The notes: generated from the sequence alone by a model not told the origin. DNA of 64,000 nt from Oscarella lobularis (GCF_947507565.1 NC_089178.1:2666001-2730000); one strand, 5' to 3'; shown: positions 1-11,046, counted from the stretch's first letter. A program made the numbers and translations.

Positions 1-2
1 GT

Positions 3-128
3 GGAAGAGACGGCGGTTTTGGCGGAAGAGACGGCGGATACAGCGGTGGCGGTGGATACAGCGGCGGTGGATATCAACGTGGCGGCTACGGCGGAGGTGG
101 CGGCAGAGGAGGCGGAAATTACCGCTAA
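3..128 (+). CDS. C-terminal end of a glycine-rich (RNA-binding type) protein, partial
   Basis: Reading in the third frame, the first 126 bases encode a Gly-rich tail made of GGY, GGGY and RGG/RDGG units. It ends in GGGNYR and a TAA stop at 126-128. Tails of this kind are typical of hnRNP-like or cold-inducible RNA-binding proteins and of some DEAD-box helicases, where they bind RNA and promote condensation. The upstream domains lie outside the window, so the family cannot be named. An AATAAA at 229-234 is a plausible polyadenylation signal for this transcript. Confidence 0.6.
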   Translation, partial: GRDGGFGGRDGGYSGGGGYSGGGYQRGGYGGGGGRGGGNYR

Positions 129-294
129 TTTTCGTCGTTCCGGGACAGTCTTTTATGTTGGTAAGTGCGTTATGATTTTCGCTGTTTTTCTTCTTCACTC
201 AACAGTATCTCTCTGCCTAATCTCCTCAAATAAACGTCATTCCAGAAAAGAGACAAAAACGACTAACGCTAACAAGTTCACAGTACGCTGTAAG

Positions 295-1152
295 TCAACT
301 GCTTTCGTAGTAGAGTGTTCCATAGACTTCGAATCCGCCGAGACAGAGCTCGTGACTGCCGCTCGCATTCGGTCCCGTCTGAACGACGCGAACGAAGCGT
401 ATCGGCGCTTTCGGTTCGTCGATTCGCCACGAACCGGTTCCAAATCGACGATGAAGTGCGTTTTCGTTGAAGTGAACGCTCAGGATCGTCCACGAAGCGC
501 CCGATTCCGATCCCTCGAGTCGCCAGTGTTGGAGCGCGTGGCTTTTGTCAGCGGCGCCGTGACGAAGTGCGTAGCGCGTCGGCGCGATTGCGCGCGAGTA
601 GCCCAAGTCGAAGCAGATCCACGACTTTTCGCCATTTTTCGTTCGAAAGACGGCGTTTTTGCGTCCGACGATATCTTCTGGCCGTCCAATGACGTCACCG
701 GTTCCGTGATCACTCACAGTGATCATTACTTGCAGCGATTCGGCGGGATTACAAAAGGCCGAACGACCGTCTTTGCCTAGATAGTAGACGACGCCATTCT
801 TGTCGAAGTCTTTCGAATAGACGAATGTGCCTGGGGAGAAGAGTCAACGCTTTCATTTGTTTTTTCTACGCGCCTACTCACGCGACAAAAGAGTTCCATC
901 ACGTGTTGACGTCGCGCACGACGCGTTTTCGTCTTTTTCCCAATCGAAGCAGTCGTCCTTGAATGTTTTCTTCAACGGCGAAGGTGGTGCACTGCTGCTA
1001 GGCGTCGACTTCGTCGATCCGCCGCGACTGCGACGTCGCTTCAGCTTGTTCGCCAACTTCTGGCCCAGCGAAGCGAGAACGCCGGTCTCTGATTGTTGCT
1101 GAGCTGTATCGTCGTCGCTCGATAAGTCCACGAGACGATTAGCGTCGCTCAT
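295..1152 (-). CDS. F5/8 type C (discoidin-like) domain protein, 268 aa
   Basis: Two exons, 1152-882 and 830-295, join in phase (807 nt). The intron runs from GTGAGT to CCCAG. The N-terminal 90 residues are low-complexity and basic (KRRRSRGG, then Ser/Pro-rich). From about residue 95 a compact domain begins, with FVYSKDFDKNGVVYYLG, an Ala-Phe-Cys-Asn-Pro segment, SWICFDLG and a C-terminal strand ending GGFEVYGTL. This is the galactose-binding-like/F5-8C fold variant also present in HECTD1-type proteins. No HECT, ankyrin or signal sequence is present, so it appears to be a stand-alone domain protein. A role in ligand or carbohydrate binding is only inferred from the fold. It is divergent from the tropomyosin-like gene, with 112 bp between start codons. 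Confidence 0.7.
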
Positions 1153-1264
1153 CGCCGCGGTGAAGAGATATAATTCGACGCAGGAAAGGCAACGCGCGTT
1201 ATAGCCTCTGAAAGTGAGAGACGCGACACGTTTGAACGGTTTCTTCGTCGCCGATCGTCAAGAA

Positions 1265-1556
1265 ATGGAGCAACTAAGAAATAAGTTTGCACGTTTGCAA
1301 GAGGAGCGCGACAAGGCAGAATTGCGAGCCGAAAAAGCCGAAAAAGAACTGAGAGACGCCAATTCGCATATCGAGGAGCAGGAGAGGGAGATAACTTCAC
1401 TGCGAAACAAGGTAAGGACTTTTTTTGCTTGTCGCCAAACGAGCCGCTGTTCGGCAGATCGACTTGCTCGAGAGCGAAGTCGAAGTCGAACACCAAAAAT
1501 ATGCCGAAATGAAAGAACAGTACGACGCTCTCGTAAACGACATTCACGATATATAA
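1265..1556 (+). CDS. Short tropomyosin-like coiled-coil protein, 81 aa
   Basis: Exons 1265-1411 and 1458-1556 join in phase around a 46-bp GTAAGG...GGCAG intron. The protein is one continuous charged coiled coil: MEQLRNKFARLQEERDKAEL, then repeated AEKAEKEL heptads, then SLRNKIDLLESEVEVEHQKY. The NKIDLLESEVE stretch resembles the tropomyosin repeat that aligns along actin. At 81 residues it is far shorter than animal tropomyosins (about 250-285 aa) and below fungal Tpm2 (about 160). It may be a tropomyosin-derived or unrelated coiled-coil protein. No signal or membrane segment is present. Confidence 0.65.
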
Positions 1557-1721
1557 TGACGGCCAAAAAATTTTCGGAACTTCCATTTTTGTAGAATTTT
1601 AGGGCAGAGAGAATTCGGTCACGTGCACGGTAGGTAGCGCGCTTTTCGTGTACATCGAGACGCCGGGATCTCTGCCGGGAGCATTCTTTCCAGCTCCAGT
1701 CGCTGCGGTGGACAACGCAAT

Positions 1722-3221
1722 ATGTCGGTCAAGGCTCGCTCTCACCAGTCCTTCGCTCTCACCGAGCCGACACCACCGACGCACGAAACAACGACAGACG
1801 ACGAAATTCAAGAATGGAATCCTTATTTGTACTCTCTCCAGCGTCAAGCGCCGCGCCCCTTTCCCGTCGCTTGCCATCGTCCGACGCCCGATCGTCCCTC
1901 CTATTATGGAAGCGAATATCACGGTGCAATCACGCGCGACGAAGCGGCGAAACTTCTTCAAATGACGAACGGAGCCTATCTCGTGCGATCGAGCATGACG
2001 TCACCGGGCGAATTTAGCCTTTCGCTCATCTTCGAGTCGCGCGTTCGACATTTCAAGCTCTACTACGATTCCGACGAGGGGCAGCACTACGTCGGCGACA
2101 AGCGCTTCGACACGATGTACGATCTTGTACAGGACGGTCTCATTACGTACCACATCGAAGCGCACGCTAAGGACTACGTCGATCGACTGCCGTCGGAAGG
2201 CCGCAAATACGCGACGCTCACGAAGAAAAAGAAATCCTACGTCAACATCGCTATTGAGTATGCCGACGAAAACGCCGAGTATCACGCAGCCGGAGACATT
2301 TTTCGGCGCTCAGTTCGTTCTCACGCGGGGGCGGGGGCGGACCAGGTAAAAGGGGTGAAAAGTGAAAGTAGCATTACGCAGAAGTTGGGTTTGTCGCCGC
2401 GCGTTCGCGCTCGCATGCCAACCGATAATCCCAGTTCTTACCAAAAAGCCCACGTATTCAAAGTGACGACGTTTCACGGCGCACACTGGTGCGATTTTTG
2501 TCGTAATTTCATGTGGGGACTTCGCGCCCAGGGCGTGCGCTGCCACGACTGCGGTTACCAGTGCCACAAGACCTGTTCCGGGTTCACGGACAAGGACTGT
2601 CAACCGGATGCAAAACGAGTTAAACGCGTATTCGGCATCGATTTGACAACGGTAACAAAGGTGCACGGAACGCGACATCCCATCGTATTGGAACTATGCG
2701 TGGCGGAAATCGAGTTGAGAGGCATGGAAGAGGAAGGCCTCTATCGAGTCCCCGGCTTTGCCGATGACATCGTCGCCATAAAGAGGGCCTTTGATAAGGA
2801 CGGAAAGGGGGTAGATCTAGGGCGAAAGCTATGGGCCGACATTAATATCATTGCTGGCGTGCTGAAACAGTATCTGAGAGAGTTGCCCATTCCTTTGGTG
2901 ACGTTTGACGTTTATTCCGACGTCTTGGAAGCGTTGAAAAACGACACGGAAACGATGAAGCTCTTTGCGCTGCGAACGGCTTTGCAGAATTTGCCAAAAC
3001 CTCATTTCAACTCGCTCTTTTTCTTGATGAGTCATTTGACTCGCGTGACGGAGAGAAGCGACAAAAATATGATGGATGCCGACAATTTAGGCATCGTCTT
3101 TGGGCCGACTGTGATGCGATCAGAGAAGGCAAATAATTTGGAGGCGTTGACCGAAGTTCCCTTGCAAAAGAAGGCTGTTTCGTTGATGATTCAGTACAAA
3201 GCGTTTCTCTTTGAGCCTTAG
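1722..3221 (+). CDS. CHN1: Chimaerin-like Rac GTPase-activating protein (SH2-C1-RhoGAP), 499 aa
   Basis: One uninterrupted reading frame contains all three chimaerin domains. An SH2 domain lies at about residues 65-150 (YYGSEYHGAITRDEAAKLL, then GAYLVRSS). A C1 zinc finger lies at about 247-297 (HVFKVTTFHGAHWCDFC ... CHDCGYQCHKTCSGFTDKDC). A RhoGAP domain fills the C-terminal 190 residues, with the arginine-finger motif EEGLYRVPGF and LGIVFGPTVMR. The C1 finger is expected to bind diacylglycerol and recruit the GAP to membranes, where it inactivates Rac. Length matches alpha2/beta2-chimaerin. Unlike nearly every long gene in this window it has no intron, suggesting intron loss or retroposition. 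Gene symbol denotes the family; CHN1 versus CHN2 cannot be separated. Confidence 0.93.
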   Translation: MSVKARSHQSFALTEPTPPTHETTTDDEIQEWNPYLYSLQRQAPRPFPVACHRPTPDRPSYYGSEYHGAITRDEAAKLLQMTNGAYLVRSSMTSPGEFSLSLIFESRVRHFKLYYDSDEGQHYVGDKRFDTMYDLVQDGLITYHIEAHAKDYVDRLPSEGRKYATLTKKKKSYVNIAIEYADENAEYHAAGDIFRRSVRSHAGAGADQVKGVKSESSITQKLGLSPRVRARMPTDNPSSYQKAHVFKVTTFHGAHWCDFCRNFMWGLRAQGVRCHDCGYQCHKTCSGFTDKDCQPDAKRVKRVFGIDLTTVTKVHGTRHPIVLELCVAEIELRGMEEEGLYRVPGFADDIVAIKRAFDKDGKGVDLGRKLWADINIIAGVLKQYLRELPIPLVTFDVYSDVLEALKNDTETMKLFALRTALQNLPKPHFNSLFFLMSHLTRVTERSDKNMMDADNLGIVFGPTVMRSEKANNLEALTEVPLQKKAVSLMIQYKAFLFEP

Positions 3222-3320
3222 GTTTATTTTTTAAGATGTAGATCATAGATCGCTTTATTATTATTTAGGTTGACTGAATCTTGGTATTGTGAACGGCATC
3301 AAACCTGAGATGTTAACAGG

Positions 3321-3883
3321 TTATTTCGTCAGTTCTTTAGCATTGATCAGAAGCATACCGTAGTCTCGGGACTTTTCAATAGCCGCGACCAGCTTTTTCT
3401 GCTGAAGCCTGCACACTCCTAAGTACAAGACTGTGTGTCCCCAGGTATCCAGAATTTGTCGTCTATCTACCTGTTACTGTCGGTTCTAGTACTTGCCCTG
3501 TATGCTCGGACACAAATTGATTTAAGAGGGCTGTATCCTACACGGTAAGAATTAGCTACCTTCGAGGCTATCTGGCCTAGAACCTTATAATCGATCTCCT
3601 TCTTTTGTTTGCATATAGGACACGGGTTTCCTGACACGCTCGAGCGTCCTGCACGTCGCTAAAGGTAAGCTTGGTACAATTAGAGGAAATTGAGGTCATC
3701 TCGAAAGCGTACGATGCAGCGGAGACGAGTTTTCTTCGGTGGAAACTGTCCTTTGTGATTTCTCTTGTAGTCTTCCCAGATGCGTTTCTCGGAGAGCGCA
3801 GGAGTCCTTGGAGCGACGCTCAGACCACGAAAGAGAGCGAGCGAGTCTCTTTTAGCGGAGAGAATTCGTCGAACGAGAAACAT
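3321..3883 (-). CDS. MRPS18B: Mitochondrial small-subunit ribosomal protein bS18m (MRPS18B-like), 139 aa
   Basis: Three exons (3883-3713, 3658-3560, 3470-3321) join in phase to a 139-aa protein. The N-terminus is basic and Ser/Leu-rich like a mitochondrial presequence. It is followed by the family signature IWEDYKRNHKGQFPPKKTR, then TRLRCIRRAG and SGNPCPICK, whose cysteines belong to the S18 zinc-binding site. The last exon carries GVCRLQQKKLVAAIEKSRDYGM. This pattern matches MRPS18B better than the A or C paralogues. It is shorter than the human protein because the long C-terminal extension is absent. The start was placed at 3883, where an ATG precedes the presequence. Confidence 0.88.
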
Positions 3884-4108
3884 GCTTTTGCAAGTCACGT
3901 GACGACAGCACGAGAGGTAAGTCAACTACCTTATTAAATATTCATATATTTATCACATAGTGCAAATCTTACCCATGCAGCATGTACACGGACATACAAG
4001 AATAATGCAGAGATTTTCTGTCTAAACCTTACCTCCCCCTCCCAAAATCATAATAATTAATACCAACTATTAGAGGCCAAAAAATACGAAACGACGCAGC
4101 TCTCGCTC

Positions 4109-5571
4109 TCAAAAGACGCGTTCAATAGCCGAAGAAGTCAAACCGGTCGCTCCAACCAAGGCATCCGAAGGCTTCCCACTCCCGCCACCCTTTCCTTGAA
4201 CTGGCTGCTGACCACGCCGGCGCGGAGGAGCCAAATATTCAAACATCGACGACGTTTGCGTGGCCAACGATCGAATCTCGCCGCAGGGCATCGGATCCGT
4301 CCAAAAGAAATCGTGATTCAACGCATTATCGCTGTCCACTCGTTTCGAAGGATCCAAGGTGAGTAATCGATCGATGAGATCGAGCGCGTTTCCATCTTGA
4401 ACGTACACTCTTAGACGTTCTTTCACCTTTCGCTTCTGCCCACTGGGCAACGTCATCTGTCCAAAAAGTTCCAAACTCTCGACGCCCGGCCAAACGTCCG
4501 GTCCAATCGTCCCGCACAGCTGCGATATCAAATTCAACTGCGCTTGCTCGGTATTTCCCTGCATGATTGGACTGCGCGTCCACAGCTCCGCGATGATGCA
4601 ACCGGCGCCCCACAGATCGATAGGCGGCCCGTAGTTGCGATCGCCGAGTAATAGCTCGGGAGGACGATACCAAAGCGTGACAACGCGATTCGTGTAGCGA
4701 GCTTTTTGGCCTTCGCGTACGGCACTGAAAGCCCTCGCTAGGCCAAAATCGGCTAATTTTAAGACGCCATTTTTTGTTACTAACACATTGGCCGCCTTCA
4801 TGTCTCTATGCAATATCTAGGGTCATGCGTAGTTAGTATTGCGGAAAATCGTATGAACAATAGAGGGGGGTCTCCCTTTTTTTTCTACCTTGTTGCGGTG
4901 TATGAAAAATAAGGCCATCAGCAATTGCTGGGCTAATTTTTTGATTTCGGATAGGGAAAATTTGACGTCAGAATTGCTGAGAAGGCCAGCCAGATCGTGT
5001 TCGCAAAAGTCGAAGACGAGGTAAACGCTGCCCTTGCCACGATTGTACGGCGTGGCTAACGTGCAAGGGATAAACCCGTATTCCGCGCGCGCGCAAAAAA
5101 AACGAGCATGACCCATGCAGTATTTTTTTCAAGGACAAAAAGTCCGAATTTTTTTCTAACGGGCGCGCGACTCCTCTTACCTTTGCTACGGCATATCTCG
5201 ATCAGGTTCGTCACGTTTTCGTGTTTTAGGAGTTGGAGTATGCGAATTTCTCTCAGCGCGGTTATCGGAAACTAGCGGTAGGACGAGAAGGAGGCGGTGT
5301 CGGAAACCACGAGGTTCTATGATACGGGAATGCGACTTCTTACTCCTTCCTTTTCCTTGTCCATTAGGATCTTTTTCAGCGCTACCGTCTGCTTCGTCTT
5401 GCGATCTCTCGCTTTGAACACTTCCCTAAGTGACAAAGAGCGTGAGCGACGTCGTTACGAGCCGACTTCCCGCGCGTTTTCTCACCCGAACGTTCCTTGG
5501 CCGATTTTCGCCAGCGTTTCGTACTTGGTGACTTCATGGCAAAACGGATACTCGAACGTCGATCTGCTCAT
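4109..5571 (-). CDS. CDK9: Cyclin-dependent kinase 9 (catalytic subunit of P-TEFb), 377 aa
   Basis: Five exons (5571-5486, 5425-5344, 5271-5181, 5055-4889, 4816-4109) join in phase. Kinase landmarks are in order: glycine loop IGQGTFGEVFKA, lysine in VALKKIL, the CDK9-type helix GFPITALREIRILQLLKHEN, catalytic HRDMKAANVL, DFGLARAF, and the T-loop TNRVVTLWYRPPELLLG. The segment SVYLVFDFCEHDLAGLLSN is diagnostic for CDK9. With cyclin T it forms P-TEFb, which phosphorylates the RNA polymerase II tail to release paused transcription. Length matches human CDK9 (372 aa). It is divergent from the Ldh2-family gene, with 110 bp between start codons. Confidence 0.96.
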
Positions 5572-5681
5572 GCCGACGCGAGCCAGCCAAACGCGCGAAC
5601 GGACGAGAGCTTCGGGGAAACGGAGGAACCTGCCTTTTTTCACCGAAAGCGCGTTAAGACGCGACGCGCCCGGATAAAAAT

Positions 5682-6847
5682 ATGATCAAAGTAGATCGTC
5701 TCAAGGAGTTCGTACGCGACGTTTGGAAATCGTGCACGGGCGCAGACGACGACGACGACGACGCCGAATCCATTGCCGAAAGTCTCACAGAAGCAAACCT
5801 TTACGGCATCGACACGCACGGCGTTCGTCTTCTCGAACTCTACATGCGACGAATCGAAGACGGCAGCGTGAAGAAGCGACCTCACGTAACAATCACGACT
5901 CCATATCCGTGCCTTCACATCGTCGACGCCGACGGCGGCCTCGGCGCGCCGGCCGGTTTTCGCGCGATCGACGAATGCATCAAAGCGGCGGAAATGTACG
6001 GGATGTCGATGGCTAACGTACGAAACGTCGGTCACGCGGGCTGCATGGGCGTCTATACGAGACGTGCCGCTCGACGAGGCTACATTGCCTACGCTTTTTC
6101 CGCTTGTCCTTCGGCGATGGCGACTCCAAACGGAAAGGAGCCCTATTTCGGAACGAATCCGATTTCGTTCGCGGCGCCGCGCGGTCGCGACGATTCGCCG
6201 TTTTGCATCGATATGGCGATGACGGAGACGACGGTGAATTGGATTTGGAAGGCGCGGAACGAGGGGAGGCCCGTTCCGGAGGGATGGGCGCTCGATGCGA
6301 GTGGCGCGCCTACAACCGATGCACGTGACGTGTTGAGTCTTATGCCTATTGGTGGACATAAAGGATTTGCTCTCGCTGCTATGGTTGAAGTCATGACTTC
6401 GATTTTGGCCGGATTTGTGGAAATGAATAAGAAGAGAAATCGTCAGTAAAATGCTGCTGTGGTGGGATTTGTTTACAAGTTGATTTTCTATATGTAGCTC
6501 TTTGTCCGTCACAAGCCTCTTTGCCCAGCTCTTGGTTTCAGACTTATATTGTGTGTCGCGCCGACGGTTTTGTGTCTCAGGAGGAATTTGAGACTACGTT
6601 GAAGAAAATGGATGAGAAAGTGAGACAAATTGAACCTCGAGATGGTGAGTTTGTGCGTTATTTCTATGAATGCTCGTCTGGAAAGTAAAAATGTTGATTA
6701 TTAGGCGAGAACGTTCTTATGCCTGGGGATCGTTCATCTCAACTAAGGCAGAAGCGGCTTAGGGAAGGCATTCCTCTAGATGAAAAGACTGAAAAAATTC
6801 TTAGATTACTCTCAGATAAGTACAAAGTACCTTTACCAGCGATGTAA
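5682..6847 (+). CDS. Malate/L-lactate dehydrogenase (Ldh2/MDH2-oxidoreductase family), 340 aa
   Basis: Exons 5682-6445, 6529-6644 and 6705-6847 join in phase (1023 nt). Family motifs are clear: THGVRLLELYMRRI near residue 47, the catalytic-region VRNVGHAGCMG, TNPISFAAPRG, and the NAD(P)-site stretch MPIGGHKGFALAAMVEV. The C-terminal exons give YIVCRADGFVSQEEFE, MPGDRSSQLRQKRLREGIPL and LPAM. This is the non-Rossmann 2-hydroxyacid dehydrogenase family, distinct from classical LDH. A run of six or seven Asp (residues about 24-30, GAC repeats) near the N-terminus is an unusual insertion. The exon 1/2 junction (CGTCA|GTAAAA to GCCCAG) is chosen by phase only and is the weakest point of the model. 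Confidence 0.85.
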
Positions 6848-6891
6848 GTCAATATACATGTAAGTCGGAACTTTTAGCGCACGTTATCAAA

Positions 6892-9172
6892 ATGTCGAAG
6901 TCGACCGAAAACGTCGAATCTCGTCTAAAAAAGCAGATCTATAGTGCCTCCGAATCCGGAAACATATCCATTTTAAAGAAGATCGTCGCCGAAGGCAGAA
7001 AGTTGTTCGACGACGACGAGGATCGCTTCGACGCGCTGTTCGACTCGAACGAACGCAGCGACGGTCGTCCGTGCACGCCGCTCGTAATTAGCACAAAAAA
7101 CAACCACTTTGACGTCGTCGAGTATCTCGTCAGCAATTGTCAAGTCGACGTCGAAACGACGGGAACCGTTCGATTTGACGGCGATCGCGAGGACATTCTC
7201 GGTGCGCCGCCTCTTTGGACGGCAGCGACGGCCGGTACGATGATTTTTTACCTCACGAATGAATGACTATAGTACGAGGTGGAGCCAAACAAGCTTTTAG
7301 AGATGCAAACACCTTTGGCTACGCCTCCCCTTTGCAGTACAGTAGGCGCTTGAGACTCGTTACTATCCCCTTTTGTTCGTTGACAAAGTCTTTTTCATAA
7401 CTATTAATTAATTAATTAATTAGTTAATTGGTTTCTTAATTCTAGGGCATGCTAAAATTGTTCGATTTCTTGTTGACTCCGCGGGAGCCGACATTCACCA
7501 CGCTACGGCAACGGAATCGACGCCGTTGCGCGGCGCTTGCTTCGACGGACATCTAGACATTGTTCGCTTTCTCAGCGAACGAGGTGCAAAGGTGAATGCG
7601 TCCAACTATAGCGGACAGACGCCGTTGATGGTGGCGGCGGGACGCGGTCACCTGAAACTCGTCAAATATCTGCTAACGTTGTCGGCTGATTTGAATTTGA
7701 AGACGACGGAGGGGTAAGCGAGAATTAAGAGGTGTCGCTCTACTGGAGTGCTACTCACGAGAACACCTTGTTAGTAGTAGTAGAACATGAGTGCACGTAT
7801 CTTGACTGCATTTTATTTTATTTTCAGGTACTCTGCTCTTCACATCGTCGCCTCGTCTGATAAGGGTACCGTCGAAATTTTGAAATTGCTCGAAAAAGCC
7901 GGAAGCCGAGTGGAAACGACGCCAGACGGTTGGACGGTGGGATTTCTCGCGGCGACAGCCGGTCACAACGCAATCGTCGACTACGTCATCAACAAACACG
8001 ATCTGACGTCGAAAGAACGAGCCGAAATTCTCGAACTCTACGGCTCGGTTCTCTTCGACAAGAACGGCGATCGCACGTCGGCGATGTCGGCATGGAAACG
8101 CGCAATGGCAATACGAATCGAACACGACATCGTTCTGAAAAAAACCGACGTCATACGGCCGCTAGCCGTTTACAATCGACACCAGGAAGCGATCACTCCC
8201 GACGAACTCGGCTCCGTCGAATGCGACGTGACGAACGATTCGTTGGAAATGCATTCGCTTCTCGTTCGCGAGCGCATCATCGGCGCGCGTCGCTCGACGG
8301 CGTACTACATCCGACGTCGCGGCTTGAAGTACAGCGCGACGGGATCGTACGCGCGTACAATGGACCTGTGGACGCACGCGCTCGCCATGCATCGAAAGAT
8401 CATCAAACCCGAAGATCCCGACGTCAAAGCGATACTGATCAATTGCGTGCACACGTTTCGGCAGATGATCGACAACGCTTTCTATCCGCGTCTCGACGAC
8501 TTTTTCGCCTGGGGTCTCGACGAGATGTTGCGATCCAAGTCGGGCGGCGTTCACCAGACGAAACTACTCGTCATACTTTTGAATTTCGTCGCAATTTGGA
8601 TGAAAATCGACTACGTCGAATTCGACGACGAGTGGCGATCGAGAATGGCGTTAATCGTTCGGCTCGTTCGATCGGGCGTCGTCACCGCCGTCACGCGATC
8701 GAGTCCGTTGCACGTCGCTTGCAATCAGGCGACGTCGCAGGGGCTCGGCTACGTGCTCACGCGAATGCCCAATCGTCGGCTCATTCGTGTCCTACTCCAG
8801 TGCTCGGCCGATTGTCTCGCCGTCGATCGCGATCGTAATACGCCTCTTCATATATTGATTCATTCGATGGTGATCAGCGAGGCGTTTTTGAAGATGAAGG
8901 ACAGCGTTTTTTACGAGTCTACACGTATGCTGATCGAAGCCGGGGCGTCCGTGAATTGTCGAAATTCGTCGAAGCAGCGGCCGGTGGATTTGATTTTTAG
9001 TCAGGGTACGGACGTTCTGACAAAGTCTTATCCCGCCACGATCGACACTGTGGTGAAACGGAGTCTGTCTGGAATTTCGCTGCGATCTCTTGCAGCGTGC
9101 GCTGTTGTTGACTATGATCTCGAAACGACCGATCTTCCAGCAAAACTTAGGGCCTTCGTAAACTTGCATTGA
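6892..9172 (+). CDS. FEM1B: FEM1-family ankyrin protein, CUL2 ubiquitin-ligase substrate receptor, 651 aa
   Basis: Exons 6892-7234, 7446-7713 and 7828-9172 join in phase. The N-terminal half holds ankyrin repeats, including TPLVISTKNNHFDVVEYLVS, GHAKIVRFLVDSAGADIHH, FDGHLDIVRFLSERGAKVNA and TPLMVAAGRGHLKLVKYLL. The middle contains the FEM1-specific segment with LELYGSVLFDKNGD and the MHSLLVRERIIGARRS helix. The C-terminus has further ankyrin-like repeats and ends LPAKLRAFVNLH, like FEM1 proteins. In animals FEM1 recognises C-terminal degrons, often ending in Arg, for CRL2-mediated degradation. Length is close to human FEM1A-C (617-669 aa). The paralogue assignment is not certain; only the family is. 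Confidence 0.92.
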
Positions 9173-9259
9173 TTGAAAGTGTTGTGTAAATGCACCGAAT
9201 TTTTTACATTAGGTTATTTCCTTATCCGGGGGTTTGTACGTTGGAGAATCAGAATCAGA

Positions 9260-10988
9260 ATGACTTCACTTCGGCTTCTACTTGCTTTCCTCACGTTGGA
9301 AATCAGTTGTAGCGCAGAAGAAACAGTTGTTCTTGGAATGCATCGTCGGTCAGAAGGGCAAATCGAAGTTGTCGCCACAGTTCCAAGCAGCACCGACTTC
9401 TACACCGATTTCGTTCGTCCTAAACGGCCTGTTTTAATGAAAAACGCAGTTCCGTTGTCGTCTACTCCGATGAAGTGGACAGACGACTACTTGAGGTACA
9501 CTTGTACTGTGCAATTTTTTTGACTCCACTGAATGTATGAGACACCATGCAGTTCGAAGTACGGAAACTTAGAAGTTGAACTAGAAACAGGAAAAAAAGA
9601 AGACAGGTCAAAGTTTGGGTTTTTCTCCACTCTTAAAAAATTTATTGAGGTTGGCTGTAGCAGCACTTTTAGTTTGCAGCACTGATGAGATCGGAACTTT
9701 TCTTCTGCGCAGAACTACAAAAAGAAATCGGTTTACATGATTGGCTCTTTGCCGAAGCCACTAAGAAATGACTGGTCAATTCCCCAGTGCCTAAGCTGTG
9801 GCGGATTTACCGCCAATCTTTTTGACGCTCGAATTTGGCAAGTTTTTTACGAGAAAAAAGGCGAGGTGTCATGGCTTTGTCATAGGTTTAGCAGCGGTGG
9901 AACGTCGTCGGTTTTGCACGTGGATCAATATGAGAACCTTCACTGCGTCGTGTTTGGCTCAAAGAAACTCATTCTCATGGACAGTCAATATATACACGTG
10001 ATTGAAAATTATAACTACAAGAAAGGATATTATGAAATGGATGTGGACAAGTAAACTCAGCAGCGAACGCTATTTTTATATGAGAACGCGTCTATGTGTG
10101 TGTGTAGGGTTGATTTAGATGAATTTCCTTCTTTGAGGAAAATTCCTTGGTTTGAAGCTACTGTAGAGAAAGGTGATTGCATCTACATTCCTTATCTGTG
10201 GCTCCATCAGGTATGTCGCATGGGAGTGTTCTCTGAAATGACCAGTCTTTCAGGTTCGTTCCTATGCTGATGAGGAGGAAAGAAACTTGGCTGTGAATTT
10301 GTGGTGGAGCAGATTTAGGTTTGCTTCATTCTTTTCTCAGTGACGTTGTCTTTTATGTTTTTTTCAGGTTTAATGAAAGCGATTGCTTTACAAATGATGC
10401 AGTTAGGCAGAAATCATTGAATGATATTCATTTCAAGCCAGAACTATCTACAAGGTAAGCTGTAAGATACGGTATCAATAGCTAAAATTTGATTTGAAGG
10501 GATATGTTGATGGACTTGGCTTCAAATGGTTTTCTCAGTGCTGACGACTTTGCCTCGACTCTTCATGAGGTACAGTTAGATGAGAGTAACGTGGAAATCC
10601 CGGCTCTGATCTACTTACATTTAAGAGAGTGGGTCTAGAGAAAGAAAGTGCAAGAAAGGTGACAAGGCAGTACATCAGAATTCGCTGTATTTATCATTTC
10701 CAAGTACAGGCTTTTGTAAAATTATCTGGCGGTGGATACGAGGACATCTCAGTTGAAAAGATAGAGAATCTGGAGTATGAAACATTGGTCTCGTTGACCA
10801 ACTATCTTCAACAATTGGCAGCCAATGAGCAAATGAACAATGACGAGTCTCAAAATGATTACGATGATAGCGATTCATTTCAGGACGACATTCCCGATGA
10901 GTTGAAAGACATGGCCATATATCCAGAAGACGAAAATGCGGATGCGGACTACGACAACAATGAGCTCGAAAAAAAGACCGAATTATGA
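9260..10988 (+). CDS. ER-luminal JmjC/cupin-8 dioxygenase-like protein, about 435-452 aa
   Basis: Eight exons follow in phase: 9260-9495, 9553-9649, 9713-10050, 10108-10210, 10254-10318, 10368-10454, 10500-10569, 10626-10988. The start at 9260 gives a signal peptide (MTSLRLLLAFLTLEISCSAE). The JmjC core has the Fe(II) ligands HVD in SSVLHVDQYENLHCV and the distal His in IPYLWLHQVRS. It is followed by WSRF, a helical region and an acidic tail ending KKTEL, a plausible KDEL-type retrieval signal. This suggests a 2-oxoglutarate oxygenase acting on secretory proteins. A 51-bp in-frame segment (about 10659-10709) has intron-like ends and may be spliced out, shortening the protein by 17 residues. 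Confidence 0.8.
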
Positions 10989-11046
10989 TATTGAGTAATA
11001 TCATGCACAAGTCAGGTACAAAATTAGCTACTGGTCTATTTTACAT

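Noticed and set aside
1-780. 259-codon plus-strand frame at the left edge
   Set aside because: It starts in the wrong frame of the Gly-rich tail and then runs antisense to the F5/8C-domain gene.
2346-2400. Possible intron in the chimaerin linker (CAGGTAAAAG)
   Set aside because: The donor is good but the frame stays open, and no acceptor gives a better match to chimaerin than the unspliced reading.
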